Positions 8,035 to 17,959 are shown, numbered from the stretch's first letter. The stretch is 64,000 nt of DNA from Gloeobacter kilaueensis JS1 (GCF_000484535.1 NC_022600.1:1798001-1862000); one strand, 5' to 3'. Translations and numbers: made by a program. Notes: generated by a model not told the origin, from the sequence alone.

Positions 8035-8042
8035 TATTTTAC

Positions 8043-11000
8043 CTACATTTGGGTGTTCCTAAGGATTATAACTCTTAAAATAGCAAACTCATCACCATCA
8101 ACTTCTTTAATGGGAACCCCAGGTGTTATATTGCCATACCATCTTACCTGCACACCTGGAACCATACGTACCCCTGTGTTCTCAGGAGAGATTGGAGTTG
8201 TAAACTCTACACCTCGTTCTCCAGGTGGAAGAGCACCAAAGTAAGCTTGCACAGTTGGTACAAATCCCCCCCGTGGAACGCGCCCCCAGATTTCCTGACT
8301 TGCTACTTGCTTCGCTGCAGTCTCCTTTGATTGAAACTCAGCTTCGAACCTATGATACAACGGGAGAACTAAGTCATCTGCATAGCTTCGAGTAATCGTT
8401 ACTTCATTTGGACCTGTCCTTTCTATATTGCGCGGTAATTGCTGACTGGGACTGCCTCCTCCAGCTATCAAATTACCTCCGCCATTGGTAATAAAAGGTG
8501 GCGGCGGCTTTGGCCCTTCCGTCTCGGGATCAGTACTTACACCACCGAAAAGTTTAGGAATAGGTGAAGGCGCAGGGACAGGTGAAGAGTCAGGAGTATT
8601 ACCATCATCAGGGTTCCCTTCCTCATAAGCTCCGATTGGATCAGTTCCAACAGTAGGATTATTGAAGTTAAGAACGTAGAGGTTGGTATTACCACTAGAG
8701 AAACCAATTGGATCTTCGCTGATGAAGCGATGGAGGTCCGGGTTGTAGTAACGGCCTCGAAAGTAATAGAGCTGAACAACATTTTGAACAGTGTTCTTAC
8801 TAAGTTCACGTCCCATGAAGTACAAGCGATTGTCCGTCGTATTTTTGTCAGCTTGAGAAGAACCAATTGCCAAACCAAATCCGGTATATTCTATCCCAAA
8901 CTTTGCCTGCAAAGTCTTTGCGTCAACAACAACTAGAACTGAGTTGTTGAGCGGATCGTGGATTAAGAACTCATCGGTACTATCTGTGCGACTGCCCCAC
9001 ACATCATCGAGACTAGGACCAACCAAGTAGCGTTTGGTGACACCATTGGTAATTTCCTCGATGACCTGACTTCCAGCGTAAACAAACTTAGTAGTTACGC
9101 CATCGACCGTCTCTTGAATGCGACGACCAAGAGCATCATAGACAAAGCTTTCACTCCCGTTATTGACAGTATTTTCATATTTTATCAACTGGTTACGCGC
9201 ATTCCAGGTATAGGTCTCATTGACCGCTGTGCAGCTAGAACTGCACTTTTGAGTTGTAATATTACCATTGTTATCGTTAGTGACTGCACGATTAGCATAA
9301 GTGTCCAAACGATTCGTGCCAAGCTGATAAGTGACGCTACCCTGATTCTCAGATGTAATGTTGCCATCGCTATCCCAGGTCTGGTTATATGCTTGACTGC
9401 CAGTAGAGGTGTTTACCAGTGTTGATATTACCTGGCCATAATGGTCGTAAGTGTAGCTAAGACTATTGGCCGAGAGTTTCTGCCCAGTCAGGGTCCGCTG
9501 TGTCAGTTCTCCTTTATGGGAATAGTTATAGCCGTAAACCACCTCGCGAATCAGCGCAGAAGGCGACAGATTGTTGGTGAAACGGATCTCACTCAAATCT
9601 CCCTGGGGATTGTAATAGTAGTTTCCATACAGGATGCCACTGCCATCGTGATAGTTAAGAACAGTCTGCTGATTGGCATCGTTGTAGCCAATGGCAACAT
9701 TCATATCCGGCGCGCCACTTTGACCTTTGAGAAATGCCTGATGCAGACTGTTATCCGGCCAGTAGTCGTAGGTCAGTAACTGCGTACTGCCTCTTGAGAC
9801 CGCCGTCAGATTGCCCGCCGAATCATAGCTATAGCTAAGCGTGTCAGGAGCAGAAGAACCAGCTCCTGTAGTGACCGTCAGTGGGCCAGGAATATTACCA
9901 TTATCATTATTGTAGGTAAAGCTGACGTCTTTGCTATGAGACGAGTCACTGCTATCCGTAACTGAAGTTACCCGATCAAGAGTGTCGTAGTTGTAGGTAA
10001 CAATAGTGCCGTCGTTGTAAGTGAGCGTATGCAACCGCTGTTTGGAATCGTAGCCGTAGCGCGTTGTCTGGTTCTTTGGGTCAACCGTGTGGTCAAGCTG
10101 GCCCAAAGAGTTGTAGTAGTAGTACTCGGTGTACGAACCCTGCTGCCGGGAAGTTCTTCGACCCATTGCATCGTACTGATACTGGGTCGTTACACCGTTC
10201 GGTGCGGTTACTTTGGTTATATTGTCGTCGCCGTCATACTCGAACTGAGTCGTCTGATTTCCCGGCTGACGAGTAATTTGTTTGACCCGCCCACCGTGGT
10301 CATAAGTGTAATTTGTCGAATCGCCAGACACATTAGTGAGGTAGACGGAGGTGATCCGAGAAAGCTCGTCATAGACAAAGTGGCGAGTCAGGCCATCTGG
10401 ACCAAGCACATCTGTCAGGTCATGAGTTGTGGAGTTGTAGGTGTACTTAGTCTCCCTTCCTGCACCATCGGTGAAGGTTAGCACCTGACCAAAGTCGTTG
10501 TACGGGTTGTAGTTCAAAGACGCTGGTAACGGTGTGGCTACTTGAATCAACGCACCCGGTGCAGTCGTCGCTGTCGCTGAGTTATAGGTGAAGTAAGTCG
10601 TGTGCGAGTTGGCGTCTTCAAGACTGTACAACTGACCAAAAGGACCGCTGAAGTTGAAACTCGTGAACGAAAAGCCATTCGGTTCGGCAATCGAACTCAA
10701 GTGATAAAACGCACCAGCCGTCTGGTAATTGTAATAGGTCGTATAGTCCGTACTGTTTATGTTGTACTTAACTGAGTTGACGAGACCAGAAGTGTCGTCA
10801 TACGTGTAGTAAGTACTGCTATTGTCAGCAGAGTTGTTGATTTGGTTGATGTAGTTGTTGGTGGCGTTGTAGTAGTAGGTCAGTACTGGACCAGCCCCAG
10901 AGCTGGCCCCAAAAGTCTGCACTGTCGCCTTCGAGTACTGGGTGTTGATGCCGTAGTTGACAAGAATATCGTCAGAACTATCGCTGCCATTGGTACCAGG

Positions 11001-11948
11001 CATCCGCTGTTGGCTCACCCGAATCGGTCCGTGCGACGGACCGCTAGTGTAGGTGTTGGTTAAGACCGTGTTAAAGCGTGCATCTTTGATCGAATTCATC
11101 CAATCTGACTCGATGCCGTTGGTGCCAACGTAGTAGCCGTAGTTGGTCGTGTTGCCATTGAGGTCGTGGTAGCCTACCAGATTGCCCGTGTAGTCATAGT
11201 CGTAGCTGACGGTGTAGCCGTGAGCGAGCACATTCGCGTTGTGGGTGTCGTAGAGCTGGGCCGTACTGATACGGTTGTTGGAATAGGTCAGCTGGATGCC
11301 GCGCCCGAGAGGATTCTCGATTTTGGTAAGGTTATCACCGCTCCAGGTGAGGGTTGTAACCTTGCCATAGCGGTCTTTGATGGAACTGAGGTGCTTCTGA
11401 CCCTGGGTAGTCGCGGCTGTGGCAAAGTTGAGCTTGGTGCCGTCTTCGAGGGTGAGAGTATCGGTGGAGCCACTGATAGTGAAAGTGCCTCGGAGAGCCG
11501 CCTTGGAGTCGTCGTTGGTGCAGGTGCCGTTGTTGCAATGGAAATCGGTCTGCTCGCCGGTCAAGGTCAGCACCGACAGACCCCCTGGCAAGGTGTAGTC
11601 GTAAACGATGTAGCTGTACAGACCAAGGGTGGTGCCCCAGCTAAAGGGTCCCTGGACGGTTGGGGTAAAGCCGTCGTTTTTGGCGTTTTGGTAGTGGCGG
11701 TAGATAACGACGGGGTCGATGCCGCCGGTGGTGAGGTCGATGTGGTCGTAGCTAAAGATGCCCAGCTGAGCGTTGACGGAACTGGCCGCCCAACAAAAAG
11801 AGGTGGGTTGAGCAACCAGCAGCAGAGAGAGCAAGGAAGCAACGAGCGCCTTTGGGGAGGGCCGCTTGGCACGCTTTATCGGTCTTACTGGAAGCAGGCG
11901 CAGGAGAAAGCTCAGAAAAACAACGACAAAGCGAAACAGCGGTTGCAT
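8043..11948 (-). CDS. RHS/YD-repeat polymorphic toxin with an unrecognised C-terminal tip
   Basis: A 1301-residue protein. It starts with a basic region and a hydrophobic segment ending near AAS (about residue 55), consistent with export. An N-terminal segment around FSYDHIDLTTGG is followed by many YD repeats (for example YSYDSAGNLTAV and YDALGRRIQE) across roughly residues 190-1010. The RHS core ends with YYFRGRYYNPDLHRFISEDPIG and then NPTVGTDPIG near residue 1106. The final 195 residues start with a Pro/Gly-rich linker and end in a compact domain containing GERGVEFTTPISPE and WYGNITPGVP. In this family the tip is the toxin and is swapped between strains. I cannot assign its activity. Base composition is lower in GC than in the flanks, consistent with transfer. 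The next gene is the presumed immunity protein. Confidence 0.88.
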   Translation of the reverse strand: MQPLFRFVVVFLSFLLRLLPVRPIKRAKRPSPKALVASLLSLLLVAQPTSFCWAASSVNAQLGIFSYDHIDLTTGGIDPVVIYRHYQNAKNDGFTPTVQGPFSWGTTLGLYSYIVYDYTLPGGLSVLTLTGEQTDFHCNNGTCTNDDSKAALRGTFTISGSTDTLTLEDGTKLNFATAATTQGQKHLSSIKDRYGKVTTLTWSGDNLTKIENPLGRGIQLTYSNNRISTAQLYDTHNANVLAHGYTVSYDYDYTGNLVGYHDLNGNTTNYGYYVGTNGIESDWMNSIKDARFNTVLTNTYTSGPSHGPIRVSQQRMPGTNGSDSSDDILVNYGINTQYSKATVQTFGASSGAGPVLTYYYNATNNYINQINNSADNSSTYYTYDDTSGLVNSVKYNINSTDYTTYYNYQTAGAFYHLSSIAEPNGFSFTSFNFSGPFGQLYSLEDANSHTTYFTYNSATATTAPGALIQVATPLPASLNYNPYNDFGQVLTFTDGAGRETKYTYNSTTHDLTDVLGPDGLTRHFVYDELSRITSVYLTNVSGDSTNYTYDHGGRVKQITRQPGNQTTQFEYDGDDNITKVTAPNGVTTQYQYDAMGRRTSRQQGSYTEYYYYNSLGQLDHTVDPKNQTTRYGYDSKQRLHTLTYNDGTIVTYNYDTLDRVTSVTDSSDSSHSKDVSFTYNNDNGNIPGPLTVTTGAGSSAPDTLSYSYDSAGNLTAVSRGSTQLLTYDYWPDNSLHQAFLKGQSGAPDMNVAIGYNDANQQTVLNYHDGSGILYGNYYYNPQGDLSEIRFTNNLSPSALIREVVYGYNYSHKGELTQRTLTGQKLSANSLSYTYDHYGQVISTLVNTSTGSQAYNQTWDSDGNITSENQGSVTYQLGTNRLDTYANRAVTNDNNGNITTQKCSSSCTAVNETYTWNARNQLIKYENTVNNGSESFVYDALGRRIQETVDGVTTKFVYAGSQVIEEITNGVTKRYLVGPSLDDVWGSRTDSTDEFLIHDPLNNSVLVVVDAKTLQAKFGIEYTGFGLAIGSSQADKNTTDNRLYFMGRELSKNTVQNVVQLYYFRGRYYNPDLHRFISEDPIGFSSGNTNLYVLNFNNPTVGTDPIGAYEEGNPDDGNTPDSSPVPAPSPIPKLFGGVSTDPETEGPKPPPPFITNGGGNLIAGGGSPSQQLPRNIERTGPNEVTITRSYADDLVLPLYHRFEAEFQSKETAAKQVASQEIWGRVPRGGFVPTVQAYFGALPPGERGVEFTTPISPENTGVRMVPGVQVRWYGNITPGVPIKEVDGDEFAILRVIILRNTQM

Positions 11949-12528
11949 AGATAGCTACCACGCAAGATAGGGTAATAAAGGCCGCAGAAGGAAGTAGCCT
12001 TCACACAAATAAGACTGCACAAGTAGCAAGTTTCTCGCGAGAACGGCGAGCAGCTAGAAGCGCAGAAAGAATGTAAAAAGCAGTCACAGGGGCAAGAAAC
12101 TCTTGCCCTGGTCAAGTATGACTAAGGGTGACACAGATGAGTGAGTAATGACTCGGTTAAGGCCGAGTTAAGAGCAGAGACTCTGGCTTCACGAAGCGGA
12201 TGGCTCTGCAGATGCATGGGCGGATGTCAGTTCCCCAACTGACAAAGCGAGTATAAAGCAGTAATGGGAAAGATTGCCTTTAAGTTTTATCTCAAAATTG
12301 TTGCGATGCATAAACGATTCCGTCATGCATTTAGACCTGTTGAAGCCGCTACGGCAGTTCGTGCAGAACCGAGCCAGGTAAAAACCATCACTTGAGTGCA
12401 GAAGCTCTCAGCCCTTGACTCTCATTCAAACTCTTTGGTATTTGCAGGTAGAGCTTTAGTGCATTGCTTGCACTATTGCAGAGCGTGTGTAGGATCGCTG
12501 GCGTGAACCTCCTGTAGGAGCTTTGCCT
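11949..12528. other. Gene-free 580-bp stretch with three small hairpins between divergent genes
   Basis: No convincing gene is seen. Three perfect short inverted repeats lie within 160 bp: GGGCAAG/CTTGCCC (12090-12108), ACTCGG/CCGAGT (12151-12168) and GTCAGTT/AACTGAC (12226-12243). None has a clear T-tail. The region separates the leftward RHS gene from the rightward VirB genes and must contain both promoters. TAGGAG at 12515-12520 is the ribosome binding site of the VirB2-like gene. Confidence 0.5.
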
Positions 12529-12963
12529 ATGCTTGCCAAGTTTTCCCGCTCACTCATGGCGGGTATCAGAGGACTATCTTCCAGGTGGCTTGCCCCCGCA
12601 GCACTGGTCATCGCCTTCGTTTTCGCCGCGATTCCCGCTATGGCTGCCGAGTTGCTCTCCAACGATGCCCAGAACATCGATGCTGGTCAGGTGTACACCA
12701 ACATCCTGACCATCCTGCCCTTCATCGCGATCATCGCGTTGCTGGTGACGATCATGTTCGTCTTCTTCCTCCCGCGCTACTTTGGCTATCCCCTGGTAGT
12801 CGGGGCGCTGGCTCTGCTTGCCAACTTTGCTCCCCAGATCGTTAACCTGCTCTGGGGCCGAGGTGATGATGCGGTCACCGCCGGGGCAGAACTGTTCTTG
12901 CCTGAGCAGATCAGCGAGCTGCCTGTATCCTCGCCCAGTAAATCGCTGCATCTCCGTGGCTGA
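12529..12963 (+). CDS. VirB2/TrbC-like conjugative pilin
   Basis: A 144-residue protein with a signal peptide (Arg-rich start, hydrophobic run ending IPAMAAE near residue 40). Two further membrane segments follow, with a short loop (ILTILPFIAIIALLVTIMFV; YPLVVGALALLANF), the topology of VirB2/TraA pilins, although the tail is longer than usual. ATG 12529 was chosen over TTG 12523 because TAGGAG lies 8 nt upstream. It heads a run that continues with VirB3- and VirB4-like genes, which supports the assignment. Sequence signatures of pilins are weak, so position carries much of the evidence. Confidence 0.65.
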   Translation: MLAKFSRSLMAGIRGLSSRWLAPAALVIAFVFAAIPAMAAELLSNDAQNIDAGQVYTNILTILPFIAIIALLVTIMFVFFLPRYFGYPLVVGALALLANFAPQIVNLLWGRGDDAVTAGAELFLPEQISELPVSSPSKSLHLRG

Positions 12964-13035
12964 AGCCGTGGATGCCAGACCAGCCTGCCTTGACCCCTCA
13001 GGTCGGGGCAGCTTTTGTCTTTCGAGGAGGTAGCC

Positions 13036-13314
13036 ATGCTCAGGCGTGTGCCGAGAACCGTAGAAGAGCCGGTTCGCATCGGTCCATTTGATGCCACCGA
13101 CTGGCTCATCATCCTGCTGGCGCTGCTGCTTCCCCGACTGTTCTACCGCTGGACCTACAACGTCTATCTGCTCGGGATGTCCCTGCAGTCGCTCCTTTTC
13201 TGGATATTTCTCGCCACCGGCTACGTCATCCTCCAGTTTTTCAAGTGGGGAAAGCCCCGTGGCTACCTGTGGGCGAGCGTGCTCTACGCCTTTCGCCCCA
13301 ACCGCTACAAATGA
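13036..13314 (+). CDS. VirB3-like type IV secretion inner-membrane protein
   Basis: A 92-residue protein with a charged N-terminus (RRVPRTVEEP), two adjacent membrane segments (residues about 22-65) and a basic tail (KWGKPRGY...FRPNRYK). Size, topology and place between the pilin gene and the VirB4-like ATPase fit VirB3/TraL. GAGGAGG at 13024-13030 precedes the ATG at 13036. The gap from the VirB2-like gene contains a weak imperfect hairpin with a T-rich tail (about 12985-13022) that could reduce read-through. Confidence 0.65.
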   Translation: MLRRVPRTVEEPVRIGPFDATDWLIILLALLLPRLFYRWTYNVYLLGMSLQSLLFWIFLATGYVILQFFKWGKPRGYLWASVLYAFRPNRYK

Positions 13315-13334
13315 GCGCTCATCGGGAGTGAACG

Positions 13335-15989
13335 ATGATACAGGCAGATAAATCTACTCGCTACGCAGATATCTTTCCTTATAAGTGGCTCGGGGGACCG
13401 TTTCTGGGAACGGCTTGCGGTCGCATCCGCTTCGTCTTCAAGGTGATCGGAGGCTGCAATCCCGAAGCGTTGATGCCGGATCAGCTGACCGTGTTTGCCG
13501 ACATGATCGCAGGCTTCTGCAACCGGACGCTGCCCGTCTGGGATCATCTGCAGACGTTTGTGATGGTAAGCCCCGATGTCCGGCCCGTCCTCGACGAGCA
13601 CATGGCTCAAGTCGTGACCCAATCAGATTTTGTCCGGGAACTGGAAAAGGAGCGCTGCCGGGGGTTTATCCATCGTGCTCAAAACGGCCAATGCGCTGCG
13701 CTGGAAACCTACATCTGCGCCGGTTTCGATCCCTACATCGAGCGCCGTCAGGGACTGCTGGGCTACTTGCGGCCAGACCTGCCTGGCCTGCTCCACTGGC
13801 AGGAGGTCCATCCTCCCGAGGGCGATAGCCTCGCTCCGCAAGTGATCCTCTCCGGTGCACTCGAACGGCTCGCCCAGATCGAGAGCTTCCTCACCACTGC
13901 CGGCCTGGAGGTGCAGATGATGGACGGGCCACAGCTACGCCACCTGCTGCAGCAGGCCCAGTACCCTGCCTATTCTCTTACCGGGCACACCAGTGATGCT
14001 CTGCCCATCGGTCGCTACACTTTCCTCGATGACTGTGTCATCCAGACGATTGGTAACCGGCATCTGGGACAGTCGGAGCAGCGCACCTACTACACCTGCC
14101 TGGTGCCCAGAACCTTTGCTCAGGTGACCTGTGCGGGCATGCTCGTCCCCTACATCTCGGAGGGCAACTTCACCCGACTGTCTATCTCCACGGCCCGGCC
14201 CTCCGATACCGCCAACCAGATGCACATCAGCATCAAGAAGAACCTGGGGGAGCTGGCCAATGCCTTCCAGGCGATGATCGGTCGGGGCCAGTCGATGGCT
14301 TCTTCAGTCCAGCAGGGCGATCTCCAGTACACCGAGCAACGCATCTTTCAGGACAAGACCAATATCGTCCAGTGCGGCATCATCGTCGTCGTCGCTGCCC
14401 CAGATCGCGAGAACCTCCAGTACGCCGTCAAACAGACCTGCGATCGCTGGCGGTCGCTGTTCCAGATGGAACTGGAAGTGGGCCGCAAGTGGCAGGAGGA
14501 TCTGTGGTTCGCGAGTCTACCGGCGGCACCGGTGCCGCCGCCTGAGAGCGTCCGTAACCGCTGCTTTCCAGAAAATGCTGCCGATTTCATGCTGCCGGTG
14601 CTCCCCTGGCAGGGCTCACCCAAAAAAAATTTCCTCATCGCCAACCGCTGGCGGCAGGTGATTGGCTACGACCTGTTCAACTTCACCAGTTGCCACGGCA
14701 TTCTGGGCGGGCGAACGGGCGAAGGCAAGTCCTTCCAGGCACTGGACCTGTACCTGCAGGCAGCAGCGGTCGGCTGCCGGGGTGTGATCCTCGACAAGAT
14801 GGGCAGCTACTACTTTCTGTTCAAGCATGTTCTGGGCGGCATGGCCCGCACGATGCAGCCGGGCACCTTCACGATCAATCCCTTCGAGTTCTACCTGGGC
14901 GAGGGCCAGGATCTGCGCACCGCCACCGTGCCGCCCAGCCGGATCGAGGCGCTCAAAGCCTGCTTTGCCACAGTGCTCGGCCTGCAACGCGACACCAACG
15001 GCAACATCCGCGCCCTGCTCACCAAAGCGATCAGCCTTACCTATCAGCGCATTCTGCCCACCGGTCGCTATCCGATCATCTCGGATCTGATCGACACCCT
15101 GCGCCTGTTTCTCGAAGGTCAGGGTTTTCAAGAATGCGAAATCGAGTTCACCAGTCAGAGCTTCAAGGAGCTGGTCTCCAGCACCCTGGTCAGCCTCTTC
15201 GAGTTCAACACCGAGAACTCGATGCTCAAGCTCTGCTTCAACGGCCAGTCCAGCGAACGCTTCTTCGAGCATGATCACATCTACTTCGACCTGGCTCCCC
15301 TGGGCAAGGGCACGATGACCCAGCGTCTGGTGGCCCAACTGCTTGCCACCAGCATCGACGAGTGGGTGCAGACCGTCCCGAAGCGCACCTTGATCATCTT
15401 CGAGGAGATCTGGTCGGATGTCACCGACAACCCGGAGATGGTCAACCTGATGAAGAACTCCGTCCGCGCCTACCGCCGCTATGGCGTGCGGGTCTTCTTC
15501 GTCACCCAGTCGTTCGGGGACATCCTCGATAGCGAATACGCCCGTGACCTGTTCGAGCAGACGCGGGTGCGGATCGCCCTCAAGCAGGACAACTTTCACA
15601 AATCCGCCCAGGATCTCAAGGCCAACCCGATCGCCCTCGCGACGATCAATACCCTCGAAACTGTCAAGGGCGACTTCTCGGAGCTGTTCTTCTTCTGGGA
15701 CAACGACCGCAGCGCTGTGGTCAACTTCTCGACGCCGATGCGCTACTGGGTGGCAACTACCGACGAGCTGGACACCCCCTGGCGCAACTATCTGGTGAAC
15801 GAGCTGAAAATGGATGCCCGCGAAGCGATCGTCCGTCTGGCACGAACTTTCCCCAACGGCGTCCATGATGCCACCCTGCTGGACAAGTTCAAAGCAGGCG
15901 AGTTCGACCTCGCCCCTTACGGCGAACCAGACCCCACTCCTCCCGCCCCCGAAACTCCACCACCCGGCGAACTCCAGCATGTCTACTGA
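13335..15989 (+). CDS. VirB4/TraC-type conjugation ATPase
   Basis: An 884-residue protein. Walker A GRTGEGKS lies near residue 458, following FNFTSCHGILGG, and Walker B LIIFEEIW near 685, followed by a RAYRRYGVRVFFVTQSF motif typical of VirB4. The N-terminal 450 residues match the CagE/TrbE-like region in size. VirB4 ATPases energise pilus assembly and substrate transfer at the inner membrane. It begins 20 nt after the VirB3-like gene and its last 11 nt overlap the next gene. The C-terminus ends in a short Pro-rich tail. This is the strongest evidence that the region encodes a conjugation machine. Confidence 0.88.
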   Translation: MIQADKSTRYADIFPYKWLGGPFLGTACGRIRFVFKVIGGCNPEALMPDQLTVFADMIAGFCNRTLPVWDHLQTFVMVSPDVRPVLDEHMAQVVTQSDFVRELEKERCRGFIHRAQNGQCAALETYICAGFDPYIERRQGLLGYLRPDLPGLLHWQEVHPPEGDSLAPQVILSGALERLAQIESFLTTAGLEVQMMDGPQLRHLLQQAQYPAYSLTGHTSDALPIGRYTFLDDCVIQTIGNRHLGQSEQRTYYTCLVPRTFAQVTCAGMLVPYISEGNFTRLSISTARPSDTANQMHISIKKNLGELANAFQAMIGRGQSMASSVQQGDLQYTEQRIFQDKTNIVQCGIIVVVAAPDRENLQYAVKQTCDRWRSLFQMELEVGRKWQEDLWFASLPAAPVPPPESVRNRCFPENAADFMLPVLPWQGSPKKNFLIANRWRQVIGYDLFNFTSCHGILGGRTGEGKSFQALDLYLQAAAVGCRGVILDKMGSYYFLFKHVLGGMARTMQPGTFTINPFEFYLGEGQDLRTATVPPSRIEALKACFATVLGLQRDTNGNIRALLTKAISLTYQRILPTGRYPIISDLIDTLRLFLEGQGFQECEIEFTSQSFKELVSSTLVSLFEFNTENSMLKLCFNGQSSERFFEHDHIYFDLAPLGKGTMTQRLVAQLLATSIDEWVQTVPKRTLIIFEEIWSDVTDNPEMVNLMKNSVRAYRRYGVRVFFVTQSFGDILDSEYARDLFEQTRVRIALKQDNFHKSAQDLKANPIALATINTLETVKGDFSELFFFWDNDRSAVVNFSTPMRYWVATTDELDTPWRNYLVNELKMDAREAIVRLARTFPNGVHDATLLDKFKAGEFDLAPYGEPDPTPPAPETPPPGELQHVY

Positions 15990-17190
15990 GGCGACCAGTC
16001 AGAAGCGCTTCAACGTCCTGGCGGGTGCCCAGTTGCTGCAGCTCAGGCTGCCGGAACGCTTCTGGCCCGGCTGGTGTCTCGGTTTGGGATACGGCCTTGC
16101 CTCTTCTCTGTGGATCTGGGGAACTCTGCCCAGTGAATGGCTCGCCATCCCAACCTTGCCAACCGGAGCGGCCCTCATCGGCACAACCTGGCTGGGCATG
16201 GCCATCCTCGTCGGCCTGCCCTTCGGAGCCTGGGCCTGGTTGCGGGGACGTCTGCCTCCGTCAGCCCGCCCGCTTCTGGCTCCCGTGGCCGTAACCGTTG
16301 CCTGGAGCCTGCACCCGCTGCCTCTTTTTGCCCCCGGCTACCTGCTCGCCTACACACCCCTAGAACTCCTGGCTCACCTGGGCGGCGTTCACATCCTCAC
16401 CGGCTGCTTTTTTTTGTTTCTGGAGCTGTTCAGCCCCGCCCGCCTGAGTGAAAGAAGCGGGCTTGCACTCCTGTGCGCAGCACTCTGGTATCTGCCACCC
16501 AGAGCCATGCCTGCACTTTCTCGACCTGAGCATCACCTCAAGCTCTTCATCCTCCAACCTGCGGCAGCTCGACCCGGCAGGCTGGCCTACCAGAGTGCCC
16601 ACCGCCTGCTGAAACAGCTCCCCGCCGATGCTTTTGTGGTTCTGCCGGAGGGTGTCTTCCAGACTCCGGCGCAATCTGCCGACTGGCAACGCGCTCTAGC
16701 TAACCGTACCGCTGTCTGGGGAGAGATCCGTCCAGGAGCGCTCGGGCTTCGCAACACCCTGGTTGCCCTCACTCCGACAGCCAATCTGTTCACCTACGAC
16801 AAGCGACACCTTGCTCCCGGTGGCGAATGGCTGGGTCCGGCGGGGATAGACTGGCTGATGCACCGCCTCACGGGCCTCGCTCCTTACGTCGCCGGTCAGT
16901 CCACTGGCCTGTGGCTCTCTCCCTTCGGTCCCGTCGCTGTCGCCCTCTGCTATGACATCGCCTGGCCCCTGGAATATCCCGCTCGCTTTGCCCTTGTTCT
17001 CAGCAACGATGACTGGCTCGGCTCCGGCTTCCTCTGGCTGCGCGATCGGATCGAACGTATTCGGGCCATCGAATTGGGCATACCGATTCTGCGCGTTGCC
17101 AACCGTCGCAGCCGCCTGAGCTATCCAGACCGTCCTGCCCGTCAGTTCCCGAATGCTCCGGGCATCTTCAGCGTCGATCTGGCTTACTGA
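15979..17190 (+). CDS. TraB-like membrane protein with nitrilase/Lnt fold
   Basis: A 403-residue protein. The first 170 residues hold several hydrophobic segments. The C-terminal part is a carbon-nitrogen hydrolase domain with an intact catalytic triad: Glu near 224 in VLPEGVF, Lys near 275 in YDKRHLAPGGEW and Cys near 324 in VALCYDIAWP. This layout matches apolipoprotein N-acyltransferase (Lnt) and the related TraB proteins of Agrobacterium-type conjugation loci. It starts inside the end of the VirB4-like gene (11-nt overlap), so it is part of the transfer operon. It is shorter than chromosomal Lnt (about 500 residues). Substrate unknown; pilin or lipoprotein modification is a reasonable idea, not shown. 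Confidence 0.75.
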   Translation: MSTEATSQKRFNVLAGAQLLQLRLPERFWPGWCLGLGYGLASSLWIWGTLPSEWLAIPTLPTGAALIGTTWLGMAILVGLPFGAWAWLRGRLPPSARPLLAPVAVTVAWSLHPLPLFAPGYLLAYTPLELLAHLGGVHILTGCFFLFLELFSPARLSERSGLALLCAALWYLPPRAMPALSRPEHHLKLFILQPAAARPGRLAYQSAHRLLKQLPADAFVVLPEGVFQTPAQSADWQRALANRTAVWGEIRPGALGLRNTLVALTPTANLFTYDKRHLAPGGEWLGPAGIDWLMHRLTGLAPYVAGQSTGLWLSPFGPVAVALCYDIAWPLEYPARFALVLSNDDWLGSGFLWLRDRIERIRAIELGIPILRVANRRSRLSYPDRPARQFPNAPGIFSVDLAY

Positions 17191-17211
17191 CCTGCCGCAC
17201 TCGAAACCCTC

Positions 17212-17841
17212 ATGCCCAATCAGGCCGGCCAAAACGTCCAGAAACTCGCCATCCGCCGCCGCAATCAGGCGCTCGGTCTGGGCATCTGCGCCTTCTGCCT
17301 GGTTCTTATCTCTCTTGCGATTCTGGTCTTCAACTCTGGCTTGCTGTCCCTCGCCGCACTGCCGCTGATAGGAAGCGCCTATTTTGCCTGGCGCTCCCGC
17401 CAGCTTATCCGCCAGGTGGCCAGAGCGAAAAAAGGTGCCCAGGCTGAGCGTCAGGTGGCCCGGTTACTCGAATCGTTGCCGGGGGGCTGGCAGCTGAGCT
17501 TCGGCGAACGCTATCCCGTCGTCGGCGACATCGATGCACTTGTGATCGCTCCTGATAAGCGCGCCTGGTGCATCGACGTCAAGTCTCACAGAGGCACCGT
17601 CCTGCTACGCTCCGGCCAGCTTTGGAGAGTCGATTTTCAAGGCAACGAGCGCCGCTTCGAGAAAGACTTCATAGCCTCTGCCAAAACCCAAGCGCGTCTG
17701 GCCTCCGCCCGCAAAAAGCTTCGCGTTCGCCCGATCATCGTCTTTTCTGCCGCCCGAGTGCAAACCCCCCGCATCGTTGAGCGGGTAGCCATCCTTGAAA
17801 TGAGCGAGTTGCTCAACTACCTGCACAACGACCATCGCTGA
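17212..17841 (+). CDS. Membrane-anchored NERD-domain protein
   Basis: A 209-residue protein with two N-terminal membrane segments (about residues 22-65) followed by a NERD (nuclease-related) domain: KKGAQAERQVARLLESL near 78-94, YPVVGDIDALVI near 103 and WCIDVKSHRG near 120. The D..DVK arrangement resembles the active site of restriction-like nucleases. It follows the TraB-like gene by 21 nt and may be the last gene of the transfer unit. NERD proteins occur often on plasmids, but their role is poorly known; nuclease activity is inferred from the fold family. Confidence 0.75.
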   Translation: MPNQAGQNVQKLAIRRRNQALGLGICAFCLVLISLAILVFNSGLLSLAALPLIGSAYFAWRSRQLIRQVARAKKGAQAERQVARLLESLPGGWQLSFGERYPVVGDIDALVIAPDKRAWCIDVKSHRGTVLLRSGQLWRVDFQGNERRFEKDFIASAKTQARLASARKKLRVRPIIVFSAARVQTPRIVERVAILEMSELLNYLHNDHR

Positions 17842-17959
17842 GAACGGTGAAACCGATCACGCCTGGCCTTCCTGGTTCTGCTAATCACCAGCGATCGAGC
17901 CCTACTGTGTTGTCTCCTGAGTACAAGATAGAATTTTCACGCCAAACTGAAGAACCTGT

